Both the position numbers and the translations under genes were made by a program. A DNA stretch of 64,000 bases from Heterohyrax brucei (lineage: Eukaryota > Chordata > Mammalia > Hyracoidea > Procaviidae): contig CM053162.1 of assembly GCA_028571685.1 (NCBI GenBank), positions 70,978,351-71,042,350 on the forward strand. Reading direction: 5' to 3'. Positions 47,868-64,000 of the stretch are shown here, in pieces (positions within the stretch are counted from its first letter, which is position 1; each line of letters opens with the position of its first letter). Below the pieces are notes generated by a model. The model was not told the origin of the DNA. It made no database searches and was given only the letters and a program-made list of their open reading frames with translations.

Positions 47868-48480
47868 ACAACCAACGTGCTCTTAAAAAACTTCATAACA
47901 GCACTTCTTTACTTAAAGCCATTGTGATGGTTTCTCGTTTCACTTGGAGCAAAATCCAAAAGTCCCGCTGTGTCTGGGAAGGCCTTGCCACGTGGAAGGC
48001 AGTGGGAGAGTGACCAGCTGTCTATCTGCCTGCCCCACGGCCTCGTACGCTCCTCTCTGCAGCTCTGCCCAGCTGGCTGACTGGCACAGCTCTCCATCAA
48101 CCTCTGCTGGGCACAGCCTGCCTCAGGCCCTGGTCCTGCCCCTCCCCTGGTCTGGAAAGCCTGTCCCCCACATCCCTGCGTCCTGCCTTCACCTCCTAAA
48201 GTTTCTGTCCCATCTTCACTTTGTCAGAAAAGTCTGCCTAAAAAAGTAAAGTAAGAAAAAGTCCTGTCCTACGGCCTCACCCAGCATGCTCCTCTGTCTT
48301 CCTGCCTGCTATGTTTTTCCTCATGGCGCTGACCACACACACCGTGATGGGTAGTCTGGGTTCCTTCTCTGAGCGCCAGAAGGCAAGGCATTTGTCTCTT
48401 GCTCATCACTACATCCCCTGTACTCAAAACAGTCATCTGGAGCAATCAGGTTTGTTGACTGAACAAATAAGTGAATTAAG

Positions 48481-49355
48481 ACCAGACGGAGGAAGGAACT
48501 TTCAGAGAAGAGGTTGAGCAGCCTCACGAGGGCCCCCTGAGGTAAGTCCACTGACAGCAAAGCCTGGGGTGGGCATCGTTTAGTGGAGGACAGGGCCACC
48601 TCCAGGCTACCGTCCCCTTCAGCAGAGGCTGGGACACTGTAGGGGACAGTGTAGGGGACAAGGGTACAGGGACCGTGGTAGGCTGGTGGACACTGGTGGA
48701 GGGGGTCTCCAGCAGGCCCCCTGGGCTTGAGAACAGCTGCTACAACAGTGGGCTGAAGACCAGACCTTTTCCTCTGGGGGTTCTGGTCTATGTTGGTCCC
48801 GCAGGGCCCCTTCTCAGTCTTGTGGAGAAGTCGAGTAACCCCAAAAATAACTGATACGGGACATCTCACCCATCTGTGGGAGAGGACTTGGAGCTGGATT
48901 TACTCTGTTTTTAGTAATGAGGGGTCTCTTGCACCCAAGAGTTGGAGGCTACTTCACACTCGCTCCGTGCAGAATCCACGTGAACTGAGTAACACTCCTC
49001 CCAAACATCATTTTCCCAATCTCTGGGAAAGAGCCTTAGGGTGGCCGCGGGCTTCTGGCAGGAGCAGAGCCCTGCCCGCAGCACACGTGCCCCTGGCCCG
49101 TTGTGGCCCTTCTGGGCCTCCAGGGCGAGGACACGAAGGGCACAGGCGAGAAATCAGAACACAGAAGGGCTCCGAGGCCAAAGGCCACACTGTCGCCAGA
49201 CCCCTGGCAGCGAGCGCTCCCTGCAGCTTATCCAGAGGGAACACGCTCGGTGACGCACAGAGCACATGCTTGTCCCTCCGGGGCCCTGAAGCCTGGGCAC
49301 TGCCAGGAAAGCCGCCTCCTGCTGTTCCAGCTCTGCCATCGGCCTGTCCGGTGCC
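48481..49355. other. Intergenic, flank of CpG island
   Basis: No gene recognised. A 21-25-base GGGACAGTGTAGGGGACA-type local duplication occurs near 48637-48662. Confidence 0.5.
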
Positions 49356-49770
49356 TGCCCTCCCTGCAAACTGGCCGGCAGCCTGCAGAAGCGAGAGAAG
49401 GACCGGGAGCAGGGATGCAGCCCCGAAGGCTGCGGCTCCTCTGCGCCTGCGCCCCGGCTCCGGCTCACAGCGCCCCTAGAGGACGAACGTGGAACGGGCG
49501 CCGAGGACCGGCCCGGCCGCGGTCCCGACTCGACGCGAAGGCGCCCTGGCGGCGAAGGGGTTAAGGTTCCGCGGCGCGGCTCCAGCCCACCCGCAGCTCC
49601 CCAGGGGGCCGGGGTGGCAGGGGGCTTCGACAAGGACAGCGTTGGAAACCCTCGGGGTCACCCGGAGCCGGAGCTGCCGGGACCGCGGTGGGTGATGGGG
49701 ACGGGAGCAGATTTTCTCCCGAAGACGGGCTGGCGGCCCGCAACTGCCAGCTGCCGACCCTTCCGTTAGC
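49356..49770. promoter_or_regulatory. CpG island without a recognised gene
   Basis: Dense CpG with CGGCCCGGCCGCGGTCCCGA, an NRF1-like CTGCGCCTGCGCC near 49438 and GC boxes. It lies between HK2 and POLE4. It could start a long non-coding RNA; human has one annotated in this interval. No exon could be defined. SINE head remnants at about 49740-49787 mark its right edge. Confidence 0.6.
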
Positions 49771-49787
49771 AGCTGAGCCCTCACCGC

Positions 49788-49946
49788 CCCAAACTCACTG
49801 CCGTCGGGTTGATTCCGACTCATAGCCGCCCCGTAGGCCAGGGGAGAACTGCTCCATAGGGTTTCCCCGGAGTGCCTGACGGACTTGAACCGCCGACCGT
49901 TTGGTTAGCAGACGTAGCGCGTAGCCACTAAGGCACCACCGCGGTG
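49788..49946 (-). mobile_element. AfroSINE, CpG-rich
   Basis: It retains many CpGs (GACTCATAGCCGCCCCGTAG), unlike most copies here, next to the CpG island. Confidence 0.93.
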
Positions 49947-50124
49947 AACTGAAAGAAGGGAAAAGGTCCCAGGAAGGCCACGTCAGCTCCTGATGATGCA
50001 GTGACAAAGGCCTCATCCCTCCCCTGGGGTGGCTGAGGTCATGCACCCCTTGAGAGCCAGGTTTGTGGGGTTTGTCCTGTGATCCTGGTGTCTAAGCTAA
50101 AAGGACTAACAGACCTGTCCTGCG

Positions 50125-50345
50125 AGAAGTCCAACCAGAGTGCTCCTTAGAAGCAAGGATGGTGAGACTGTGACTTACACACTCTGAACACGTTGTCAGG
50201 AGGGATCAGTCCCTGGAGAAAGACCTCGTTAGACTGTGACTTACACACTCTGAACACGTTGTCAGGAGGGATCAGTCCCTGGAGAAAGACCTCGTGCTTG
50301 GTCAGGTCGAGGGTGGAAGAAAACAGGAAGACCCTCAACAAGACA
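50125..50345 (+). mobile_element. RTE 3'-domain fragment with internal tandem duplication
   Basis: CTCCTTAGAAGCAAGGATGG to GGAAGACCCTCAACAAGACA matches the RTE 3' domain. A 66-base unit is present twice (see 50165-50296). Confidence 0.8.
50165..50296. repeat. 66-bp tandem duplication, two units
   Basis: Units at 50165-50230 and 50231-50296 are identical at 65 of 66 positions. Confidence 0.97.
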
Positions 50346-50349
50346 GACA

Positions 50350-50550
50350 GACACAAAGACACATGCCACAACGTGGGTGAACCTAGGACCCCCGACGCTG
50401 AGCGAGGTCATTACATCGCAAAATGAGAAATACTGCCTGGTCTCACTGATGGAACATAAGAAAATGCATAGAGACCAAAGGGGATTCCTGGCTGGGGGAG
50501 TGGGGAAGCTTCCACAGAGGAGGTTTGAGTTTATGTTAATGGTGGTAATT
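50350..50550 (+). mobile_element. L1-type 3' region
   Basis: CCACAACGTGGGTGAACCTA, CAAAATGAGAAATACTGCCT and CATAGAGACCAAAGGGG follow the order of a mammalian L1 3' UTR. Confidence 0.5.
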
Positions 50551-50559
50551 GGGAAAAGA

Positions 50560-50905
50560 AGAACACACAACGAGCAATTATTTAACATAAGTGTATTCCA
50601 TGCAGTATCTGGGACAAATTCTTGGATCTCCTGTGTTTTATCTGGTAATCAATCCTACACCCAGGATACGTTTAACAGTATCTAGACACATTTGGTCACA
50701 ACAGGGAAAAGGGGACCGTGGTGTCTGTGGGTGTAAGGCAAGGACACTGCTATACATTCGACCACACACGGGCCAGCCCTTTCCACCAGACGATTATGTT
50801 AACGGTGGTAGAAGTTACGTTAACAGGAAAAGAAAAGCAATAAACAACAAATCATTGTTTAGCATAAGTATGTCCCAGGCAGTACTGGGGACAAATCTGT
50901 AACAT
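50560..50905. repeat. Old repeat, two related pieces
   Basis: ATTTAACATAAGTGTATTCC (50580) and GTTTAGCATAAGTATGTCCC (50858), each after a TTATGTTAA(T/C)GGTGGTA block, are related copies about 270 bases apart. Confidence 0.45.
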
Positions 50906-51286
50906 CCTTCCCAAGGTCACCTCCCTGCTCCAGTGTAAAGGGATTGGCCCTGGGGTATAGCCTGCACCACCTTTTATCCTACAAGAGATTAAAGGAAAGA
51001 GAAGTAAGCAGAGAGCTGAGGACATCCCCCCATCAAGAAAGCAGCGCTGGCAGCACAGAGTGTCCTTTGGACCTGAGGTTCCTGTGCCGAGACGCTCTCG
51101 GACCAAAGCAAGACTGAGGGAACTCAAGGCCTTCCTCCAGAGCCAACAGAGAGACAGAGAGCGGCTCCCCTGGAGCCAGTGCTGACTTTGGACTTCCAGC
51201 CTCCTGGGCTGTGTAAGAGTGAACTTTTCCTTGTTAAAGTCATCCACTTGCGGTGTTTCTGTGAGAGCAGTGCCAGCTAAAACAGC
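50906..51286 (+). mobile_element. ERVL-MaLR-like LTR, 3' two thirds
   Basis: Starts within the LTR at TCCCAAGGTCACCTCCCTGC and ends GCCAGCTAAAACA. Same family as 5845-6364; the 5' third is missing. Confidence 0.8.
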
Positions 51287-52519
51287 CTCCCAAGTCAGTG
51301 CACTCATTACAGTGCTAACTGAAATGCAAGCTGTGCTTCTCAGAGATCTCATGAACTTCCTCTAAAACTTCCTGGAGGCATAAAGGGCTGTGAACAGCAA
51401 AAACAACTGTGGAAAAGAACAAAGGGAGTCTCACCGGGCTGCCCATGAAGGCGCCCTACAAGCTGCAGGGACGGAAACAGCAGCTGTTGGTCCTGGGACA
51501 AACACACACCAAGGGGGCAGAAAGGAGGGCTCAGAAACAGACCCCCAAGACCTTGCAGTCTATCCGAAAAGGCGAACTCCGTATGAAGAGAACAGACTAC
51601 CTCAGCAACGACTTGAAGAAATATCAGTCTCCAGCTTTGTACTGTACAGAAGGCAGCCTTGCTGGGGGCTTTATATTGTTAACCCTTAAGGTGAAAGATC
51701 AAATTACAAATAAAATTAAGAAAAGACGACATTAGTGGTCTAAGAGTAAGAAAGGTCAGAAACACAAGCCCTGAAAGACTGGCAGGTCTGATCACACCAA
51801 AGAAGGGTTTCTAGCCAGTGAAGGGTATCATGGACAAAACGCACAGGGTAGGAGAAGATACATGCAACGCTCCGAGCCAGAGGGGCTGCTGAGAAACAGG
51901 CTATGCCGGGAGCGCCAGTGGATCAGAAAGAGGGGATCGCCCTGGTTCAGAACTGAGCAAAGAACAGAGCAGACAGTCGACAGAAGGAAACTCGAAGGGC
52001 TAGGAACAGTAGGGAGAGAGCAAAAGACTTTTAGCCAAAGCACTTTCTAAGTTAAAATGAGTATGCAACCAAGCCATACATGTTTGTCAAACTTACATAG
52101 TCTCGTATTCAACACAATAACATGATTGCTGATAGCGAGTGGAGAATAAGAGAGGGGTGCGGATCAAAGGAAATGAGAAAAACAAGGAGTCTTTCCAAAT
52201 ACCAGTAGATTCCCTGAACCAAGGAGGAGAACAGGTCACCCAGCCTTCAGCACAGGAGCCCAAGCTGAAGGCCACAGAGCAACAAAGGCAGCAGAAAGTC
52301 TGGATGGGTGATGTAAAAGCAGGCGACACTGGCGTTTCCACACTGCGAGCGTCTTGGTGCAGAACACTGCCTGGTTTAAGGTGCCCCGGCAGCTACCCTT
52401 GGAGGGCAGAAGTGGGGCAGGAAGACAGCCCAAGGGAACACACAAGCCTAGTGATTTGCCAGCTTTGAGGCTCTCTGAGCACAGGAAACGATTTTCGGTT
52501 GCGGTTGCTGGCCGCCTCC
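51287..52519. other. Intergenic, no secure call
   Basis: A 108-codon Lys/Gln/Thr-rich plus-strand frame (51409-51735) has no recognised domain. AAGGGTTTCTAGCCAGTGAA near 51803 hints at L1 ORF2 remnants. Confidence 0.4.
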
Positions 52520-52982
52520 AAGTCGGCCCTCTACTCGCGGGGACCCTATGGGCTATAGAGTGAAGCACTGCTGGGTCCTGTGCCACCCCTGATTGGTTAT
52601 GGGTCAAACCATTGTGACCCACTGCATCTTCATTGGCTGATTTTCTGAGTTGGATCACCAGGCCTTGCTTCCTGGTCTTAGTCCGGGAACTCCAAGGGAT
52701 CCTGTTCAGCACAGCAACGTGAGAGCATTCATCTGCTGCTCGTGAGGTCCACCGGCCGGGAATTAAACCTAAGTCTCCCACATAAAACCTCCACCCACTG
52801 CCGTCCAGTCGGATCTGATTCATAGTGACTCTAGAGGCAGAGTAGAACTGCCCCACAGAGTTTCCAAGGAGCGCCTGGTGGATTTGAACTGCTGACCTTT
52901 TGGTTAGCAGATGTAGCGCTTAACCACTACACCACCAGGGTTTCCAGCTGATAAATGTACCACTGCTCCACCGCTGCTCCCA
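52520..52982 (-). mobile_element. tRNA-Gly-like composite SINE, split by an AfroSINE
   Basis: On the minus strand the head reads GGAGCAGTGGTAC...ATGTGGGAGACTTAG...GGTTTAATTCCCGGCC, the A- and B-box layout of tRNA-Gly. The body carries the module shared with 19470-19720 and 31950-32385. An AfroSINE lies inside the head. Confidence 0.65.
52786..52948 (-). mobile_element. AfroSINE nested in the composite SINE
   Basis: Full-length minus copy, close to consensus, ending CACTACACCACCAGGGTTTC. Confidence 0.94.
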
Positions 52983-53444
52983 GTTTCTAACTGCAGACTG
53001 AGAAAATCCCCTTCTGAACATTTCCTCTAGTGTCATGGCCTGTGGGCATCCCCAGTGAGAAAACGGGGAGCAGCTCTTCTCTGTGGAAGAGGAGCAGTGA
53101 CCTCAGAGGGCGAGTGGTACCCAGACCGCCCTGAGCAGCAGCCGGCCCAGGCAGTTCCGGAGCCCAGACTACATGCCCGCACGGATGTCAGGGTGACCCC
53201 AGGGGGCGCTGTGGAGGCATGGGGCTAAGGCCCCAACCACAAAGCTACTGACCTCTGTGCGTTTACACTTCAGAGAGGCTCAGGGGATGCTCAGGAACTC
53301 ACGTTAAACTGCACACATAAAAATTTTTAAACAAAAATAGGGTCCTAATGTTCTCTAACATACTTTCGGCATGATGCAGCATACTGTCAACAGCTTCTGT
53401 AACACCAAATATTCTTCTATAACGCTATTTAAAATGGTTTTATA
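52983..53444. other. Intergenic, no recognised feature
   Basis: Nothing recognised. Confidence 0.5.
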
Positions 53445-53690
53445 GGATATCGTTTAGGTGCCATGAGTGGGTTCTGACTCCTAGCAACCCTGTGCACAGG
53501 AGAACAGCACACCACCTGGCCCTGTACCATACTCACAACTGTGTGATGCTCCGCGCATTGTTGCAGCCACTGTGCCTCACTGAGGGTCTTCCTCTCTTTT
53601 GTGGATCCTCTACCTCACCAAGTGCGACGCCCTTCTACAGGAAAGGTCCTGCCCAGTAACGTGTCCACGAAAGCAAAACCACAACCTTGC
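53445..53690 (-). mobile_element. RTE 3' end fragment
   Basis: TTTAGGTGCCATGAGTGGG through GAGGGTCTTCCTCTCTTTTG to TGCCCAGTAACGTGTCCA. Confidence 0.85.
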
Positions 53691-53699
53691 ACACCTCCC

Positions 53700-55700
53700 A
53701 TCTGAAGTTTGACCATCTCAGGAAAAGATTTGACTCACTGAGCACTAATGACTGAAGACCACACAAGTCGTGAGACGACATCAAGGACATCATACATGAA
53801 GAAAGCAAAAGGTCATTTAAAGGACAGGAAAGAAAGACAAAAACAGATATCAGAAGAGATTCAGAAATCTGTTCTTCAAAGCAGAACCACTACATGAACG
53901 AAACAAGTGACTCTATTAAAGGCCTGAACTGAAGGCTGAAAGGGCAGCTCAAGAAGACAGAGCGTTGTAAAGAAGTGTGCGAACAGCTGGAGCCAGAGAA
54001 CCCAGAATGAGTAATACTCTTAGTATTTCTCGAGCTAGAAGAACTGAAGAAAGAATTTATCCCCCGATCACAATATAGGAAGATTCTTTGAATGACCCAG
54101 GAAGCATCAAGAGAAGACAGAAAGATACATACAGTTGCTGGACCACAAAGAATTAGTTGATATTCAGTCATATTAAGAAGTAGCATACGGTCAAGAACCA
54201 ATGGCACTGAAGGAAGAAGTCTAAGAAGGACTGAAGGCACTGGGAAAAACAAGGCTCAGGAATGGATGGAACACCAGTTGAGATGCTTCAATAAACAGGC
54301 GCAGTGCTGGAGGCACACACTGGCCTATGCCAAGAAATTTGGAAAGCAGCTACCCGACCAGCCTTCTGGAAGAGATCCAATTTTGCGCCCACACCAAAGA
54401 AAGGCGATGCAACAGAATGTGGAAACTATCAAATAATATCATTAATATCACATGCAAGTAAAATTTTGCTGAAGATGATTCAAAAACATTTGTAGCAGTA
54501 TATCAACAAGGAACTGCCAGAAATTCAAGTCTGATGCAGAAGAGGACCTGGAAGCAGGGATATCATTGTGGATGTCAGATGGATCTTGGCTGAAAGCAAA
54601 GAATACACAAGATGTTCACCTGTATTTTACTGACTGTTCAAAGGCATTTGACTGTGTAGATCATAACAAATTATGGGTAACATTGTGAAGAATTCTGGAA
54701 ATTCCAGAATACTAAGTTGTGTATAGGAAGCTATACAGAGACCAAAAGGCAGTGTCTGGAACAGAACAAGGGGATACTTCGTGGTTTAAAATCAGGAAAG
54801 GTGCATTTCAAAGTTGTATCCTTTCACGATACTTAATCTATTTGCTGAGCAAATAATCTGAGAAAGTGGACTGTGTGAGAAGAACAGGGCACTGGGATTG
54901 GAGGAAGATTCCGTAAGAACCTGCGCTAGGTAGATGACACCACCTAGCTTGCTGAAAGAGGATTTGAAGTACTTACTGATGGACATCGAAGACTAGATTC
55001 CAGTATGGACTATGCCTCAACCTGAAGAAAATAAAAATCCTTACAACTAAAGCAGTAAGCAGTATCATGACGAATGATGAAAACACTGAAGTTGTCAAAG
55101 ATTTCATTTTACAGGAATCTACAATCAACCCTCATGGAAGCAGCAGTTAGGAAACCATACAACATACTGCACTGGGCAAATCTGATAGAAAGACCTATTT
55201 AAAGTGTTGAAAAGCAAAGACGTCTCTGTGAGGACTCAGGTGCGCCTCACCGAAGCCATGGTCTTTTCAGACACTTCATGTGCGTGCAAATGTTGAACAG
55301 CAAATATAGGAAACAGAAGAACTGATGCCTGTGAATTACGGTGCTGGCAAAGAATACTGAACATACCACTGACAGCCAGCAGAATGAACAAGTCTGTTTT
55401 GGAGGAAGTACGGCCAGAATGCTCCTTGGAAGTGAGAATGGTCACTTTGTGTCATGTACATTGGACTTGTTATCAGGCGGGACCAGTCCCTGGAGAGGGA
55501 CATCATGCTTGGTAATGTAGAAGGTCCGTGAAAAAGAGGAAGAGCCTCAGTGACATGGGTTGACCCAGTGGCTGCGACAGTTGGCTCAAACAAGGCAACA
55601 ATCGTGATGGCGTGGAACCAGGCAGCACTTTGTTCTGTCACATGCAGGGTCACTGACTTGAAATCTACTCGGCAGCACCTGACAACAACCCTCCCACATG
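53700..55700 (+). mobile_element. RTE LINE, reverse-transcriptase and 3' domain
   Basis: Follows RTE order: GAGATTCAGAAATCTG, CTGCACAC-type RT start near 54300, AAAGAAAGGCGATGCAAC, ACTGACTGTTCAAAGGCATT, then the 3' domain to GACTTGAAATCTACTCGGCA. A frame of 63 residues (54304-54495) is the longest recognisable RT piece; the rest is broken. Confidence 0.85.
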
Positions 55701-56089
55701 CACCGATGTCTTTCATCAACCTGGAAGCCCATGATGCATCCGTGACCAGACCCTACACGCAGACCTTATTACACAGGCATGCTTGATTGCATCCTGCCCT
55801 CCCCGAGGCTGGCTTGTATCACTTGGTGGGTCTTTCTGGCCTGACCTGCCCCTACCCAACAGGCACTTCATTAGCAGGAACCCTCAACTGTGGCCTGGAA
55901 GGTGGAATTGACACCTCAGTCAGTAGATAAATGCCAAGGTTTTAGGTGTTATCTCTCAGAAACCAAGGACAAACATCAAATTCTTTGGATCGAGCTTATG
56001 GTATACCCAGTACCAGTCAATTAGTCATCAGACTGATCAGGAAATACAAATGTACCCAAAAGACAACTCTTGAAAGTTCTTATTAGTCA
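55701..56089. other. Intergenic flank beyond the HK2 3' end
   Basis: Nothing recognised. Confidence 0.5.
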
Positions 56090-56109
56090 TATTTTGAAAA
56101 ACGTTAAAA

Positions 56110-56115
56110 TTTATT
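56110..56115 (-). terminator. HK2: Candidate HK2 poly(A) signal
   Basis: AATAAA on the minus strand, the first after the HK2 stop codon, with GT-rich sequence about 25-55 bases downstream. Confidence 0.6.
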
Positions 56116-56972
56116 AATAGCTAACATCACATAGTTAATTCAACTAGTTACTTATTGTACACGACATCTCCACTAGACTGGAGGAAGGGTTTGAGATGAC
56201 CTGCTACTCGACACATCTGGATCAAAGATGAAGGTCTGCAGTATTTACACCAGGGAAAGCAGCATCAGCAAAGGGTCGTCACCTCCTTCTGGGAACACAA
56301 ACATTCAAACTGCGTTTTCAACAACACATCTTTCATAGCCACTCACACATCATAGATGCCTAATATTCAAGTGTTAAAAATTCATCTCTATTTTGTGGTC
56401 ACACTTTAGTGATCTACAAATCTAGAGGTGTCTTTTGGCTTCTGGGTGGGAAGAAGCGTCCACGTGGTGGATCAACTGGTGCCGGAGTGCAGTGCCCACG
56501 CAACAGGCCAAGCGAGACAGGAACCGATGAGACGGACTCACCCGTCTCCCCCCTGTGACACGCAGGACGACCCGGGCAAAGCTGCTGCTCTACAGTTCTC
56601 ATGCATCACACCCCACCTTGCCCCCCCAGTGACAGAATCGGATTGTTTCTCACCCACATTTGACACATGTACCAAGACTGGGGGAACTTCCTTCTACCTT
56701 TGTTTCTATCTTGCATCCTACCCAGCAGTGCCGCAGAGTACCCCCTCTTCACCGTGGGGTGTTCCGCTTGAGTAAGAGGGTGGGTGTGTGTATTCCAGGG
56801 CAGGAGTGGGCTTTCAGATGCACAGTTAACTGGGCTCTCGGAAAGGATCTGAAGGCTTTATGCTGCTCCTGTCCCCTCCTCCCCGCCAGCAACTGGACAT
56901 CAGTACTGTGCATGAAATCACACAAATGGATCAACACATCGATGCCAGAACAGCCTGGGGAAGCACACTCCC

Positions 56973-57135
56973 TAAAACCAAACCAAACCCCTTGCCATAG
57001 TCGGTTCGAATTCATAGTGACCTTATCGGACAGAGCAGAACTGCCCCAGAATTTCCAAGGAGCACCTGGCAGATTTGAACTGCCGACTTTTTTAGGTTAC
57101 AGACATAGCACTTAACCACTGCGCCACCAGGTCTT
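56973..57135 (-). mobile_element. AfroSINE in the HK2 3' UTR
   Basis: Sense to HK2. GGGAAGCA strings on both sides look like a target duplication. Confidence 0.92.
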
Positions 57136-58552
57136 CTAGGGAAGCAAACAGGTGACACTTTTTGTCAAACGTGTGCAATCCCAAGTAAAACTGCTAGCAC
57201 ATAGATATACCAAGATGTCTTTGAGGTTTCTGGTGGTGGTTTTGTTTTCTTACTGAGCACACGGACATTGTTAAAATAAAATGTCGGTGGCTTTTCTATC
57301 TTGTCAGAGTTTGAGCATGCTACTGACCGTCCTAAGAGACTTCTAAGAAACGAGTCTACCTGGACTGATTCCTGTTTCCTGTGGTCGGCATCACAGGTAA
57401 CACTGACAGCCTGGAAAGGCTGCAAACAGGGCAGCAGGCAGGCGCGGCGGGTCTGGGGTGGCCCCGCCCCCGCCCCGCCGGCCACGGTCCTGTCCACGGA
57501 GAAGGACCAGGCAGCAGCCACTTTGCTCTGGTCACTCATCCTCGAGAGGACCCCCTTGACTCCCCCACAGGTGAATGAGGTATTTCTGGCAACCGCGAGT
57601 GTCTTCACCTTCCGCCCTTGAATCCCACTGATTTACTGACGAGGCTGCGCCTGACAAGTCCCCGCCTGACAAGTCCCCGCACCTCTATGTACGTAGCAAA
57701 TTAACACATAAATACATTGCATACAACGACCATTCCATACAGTGTCCAGTGGAAGGTGCAGACCAACTTCACAAACTAGATAAATTTCAAACATAAATTA
57801 AAATGAAAATACAGTGTTTCCCCCTTTTCAGGAAAAGTTTAAAAAACAGAAAGGCCCCTGTCCTCCAAAGGTTCGCTGCTCACTGACGATTCTGCAGAAA
57901 ATGTGCCCACAGCAGAACACGGTCAACTCTTGGCTTTGGTTTCACGTGCCCAGATTCAGGGCTGTCACCCCGATTCCAGGAACCCGCAGGATCAGTGCTT
58001 GGAGATGAGGTTGAGGAGAGGCTTCCGTGTGGACATCCATGGATGCCCCTCCAGTGTCACATCACCCCCCACCAGGCTCTGTCTGCAGGAGAATCTGGCT
58101 CAAGCTGGTAGGGACTTGTCCTGCCTCTGGTGGGAGGTACAGCATCAATATCCTTGCTGGGGAGGGCTCTCCCCCTAGAAATGTCAAGTTCAGGCTCCAA
58201 GATGAAGCAACCATATCCTTACATTAGTGTCCTCATCCTGTAGGATTACACAGGGACATGGAGTTTGGCCAGGGGGGTAGCACTTTAAAGATGTCTTAAG
58301 AGAATCACTGGGAACGGTTGTAATGGATGTGAACAGATCCTAACTTCAAATAGTGGGTGTCTCGGGAGGGGCAAGGCTTGGGCACCATGCCCTAGAGGGG
58401 TGCATGCAGAGGCAACACCCCGTCTGACAGGATCCTCTCTGCTGAGGGAAAGCCAGGGGCTACTGGCACGAGGGGACGGCACCTTATAACTTAAAATCAC
58501 ACTGGGGTGGGGGGCGGGGAAGCCGAGGAAGCACCTTTGGGTCTCATGGACT

Positions 58553-64000
<5,448 letters not shown>

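Larger units (their letters stand above)
45900..48480 (+). mobile_element. L2 LINE, long 3' portion split by two LTRs
   Basis: Three segments in L2 order: 45900-46522 (RT region, GTCACTAATGACCTCCAGCC), 46963-47365 (CCTCCATCCTCCCAGTTGCT, CCTTCAAGATG) and 47868-48480 (3' UTR, ending TTGACTGAACAAATAAGTGA, the L2 terminal type). Coding frames are destroyed. Confidence 0.7.
56090..58552 (-). other. HK2: HK2 3' UTR (inferred extent)
   Basis: From the stop codon toward lower coordinates the first minus-strand AATAAA is at 56115-56110, followed by a GT-rich stretch near 56055-56090. This predicts a UTR of about 2.4 kb, close to that of human HK2. It carries an AfroSINE (56973-57135) and a very GC-rich patch at 57437-57485. 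The extent is inferred from the signal only. Confidence 0.6.

Noticed and set aside
48321..48869. 182-codon minus-strand frame
   Set aside because: It overlaps the 3' end of an L2 copy, has no known domain and no splice or promoter support.
51409..51735. 108-codon Lys/Gln/Thr-rich plus-strand frame as a possible retrogene
   Set aside because: No family recognised, no poly(A) tail or target duplication located. A translated search would decide; a match to a spliced parent gene would revive it.
52236..52856. 206-codon minus-strand frame
   Set aside because: It runs through a composite SINE and an AfroSINE; the apparent protein is repeat sequence.

Overview
This window is nuclear DNA from a placental mammal, almost certainly a paenungulate afrotherian, with an elephant the likeliest source. 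The evidence is about 38 copies of a tRNA-headed AfroSINE/PSINE1-type SINE, many fragments of an RTE-clade LINE of the elephant RTE1 type, and split coding exons that match placental genes. No prokaryotic operon, CRISPR array or viral genome is present. The family names of repeats come from recognition, not from a database search.

Two protein-coding genes can be read exactly, both on the minus strand. (1) POLE4, the small histone-fold subunit of DNA polymerase epsilon, is complete in four coding exons (23150-22944, 22252-22168, 21479-21438, 17702-17689), giving 115 codons plus stop. It has a CpG-island promoter at about 22.75-23.64 kb and a poly(A) signal at 17448-17443. (2) The 3' end of HK2, hexokinase 2, occupies the right edge: three last coding exons (63759-63604, 61746-61513, 58697-58553), the last 178 or so residues, and a probable 2.4-kb 3' UTR ending near 56.1 kb. 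The order HK2 then POLE4, in the same direction, is the order known in human 2p12, so the locus is conserved in arrangement.

The rest is repeat-dense. 0-2.9 kb: RTE and a reversed L1 split by a solo LTR. 4.8-7.35 kb: old MaLR LTRs that have received SINEs, a younger LTR and an ERV1 LTR. 7.6-11.6 kb: the longest RTE copy, split by a 0.9-kb class-II-type LTR. 24.9-26.6 kb: an L1 containing a palindromic mariner-type element. 28.3-30.1 kb: an LTR inside an LTR inside an RTE copy. 36.6-37.6 and 45.9-48.5 kb: two L2 copies. 49.4-49.8 kb: a CpG island with no recognised gene. 50.1-55.7 kb: RTE and SINE composites. All LINE and LTR coding remnants seen are broken by stops and frameshifts.

The most useful observations are the TA-flanked mariner palindrome, the layered insertions with readable target-site duplications, a composite SINE family sharing a module across three loci, an unnamed poly(A)-tailed repeat in three copies, the orphan CpG island, and a 65-base perfect tandem duplication inside an RTE fragment. 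I see no convincing new protein-coding system; the novelty here lies in mobile-element structure.
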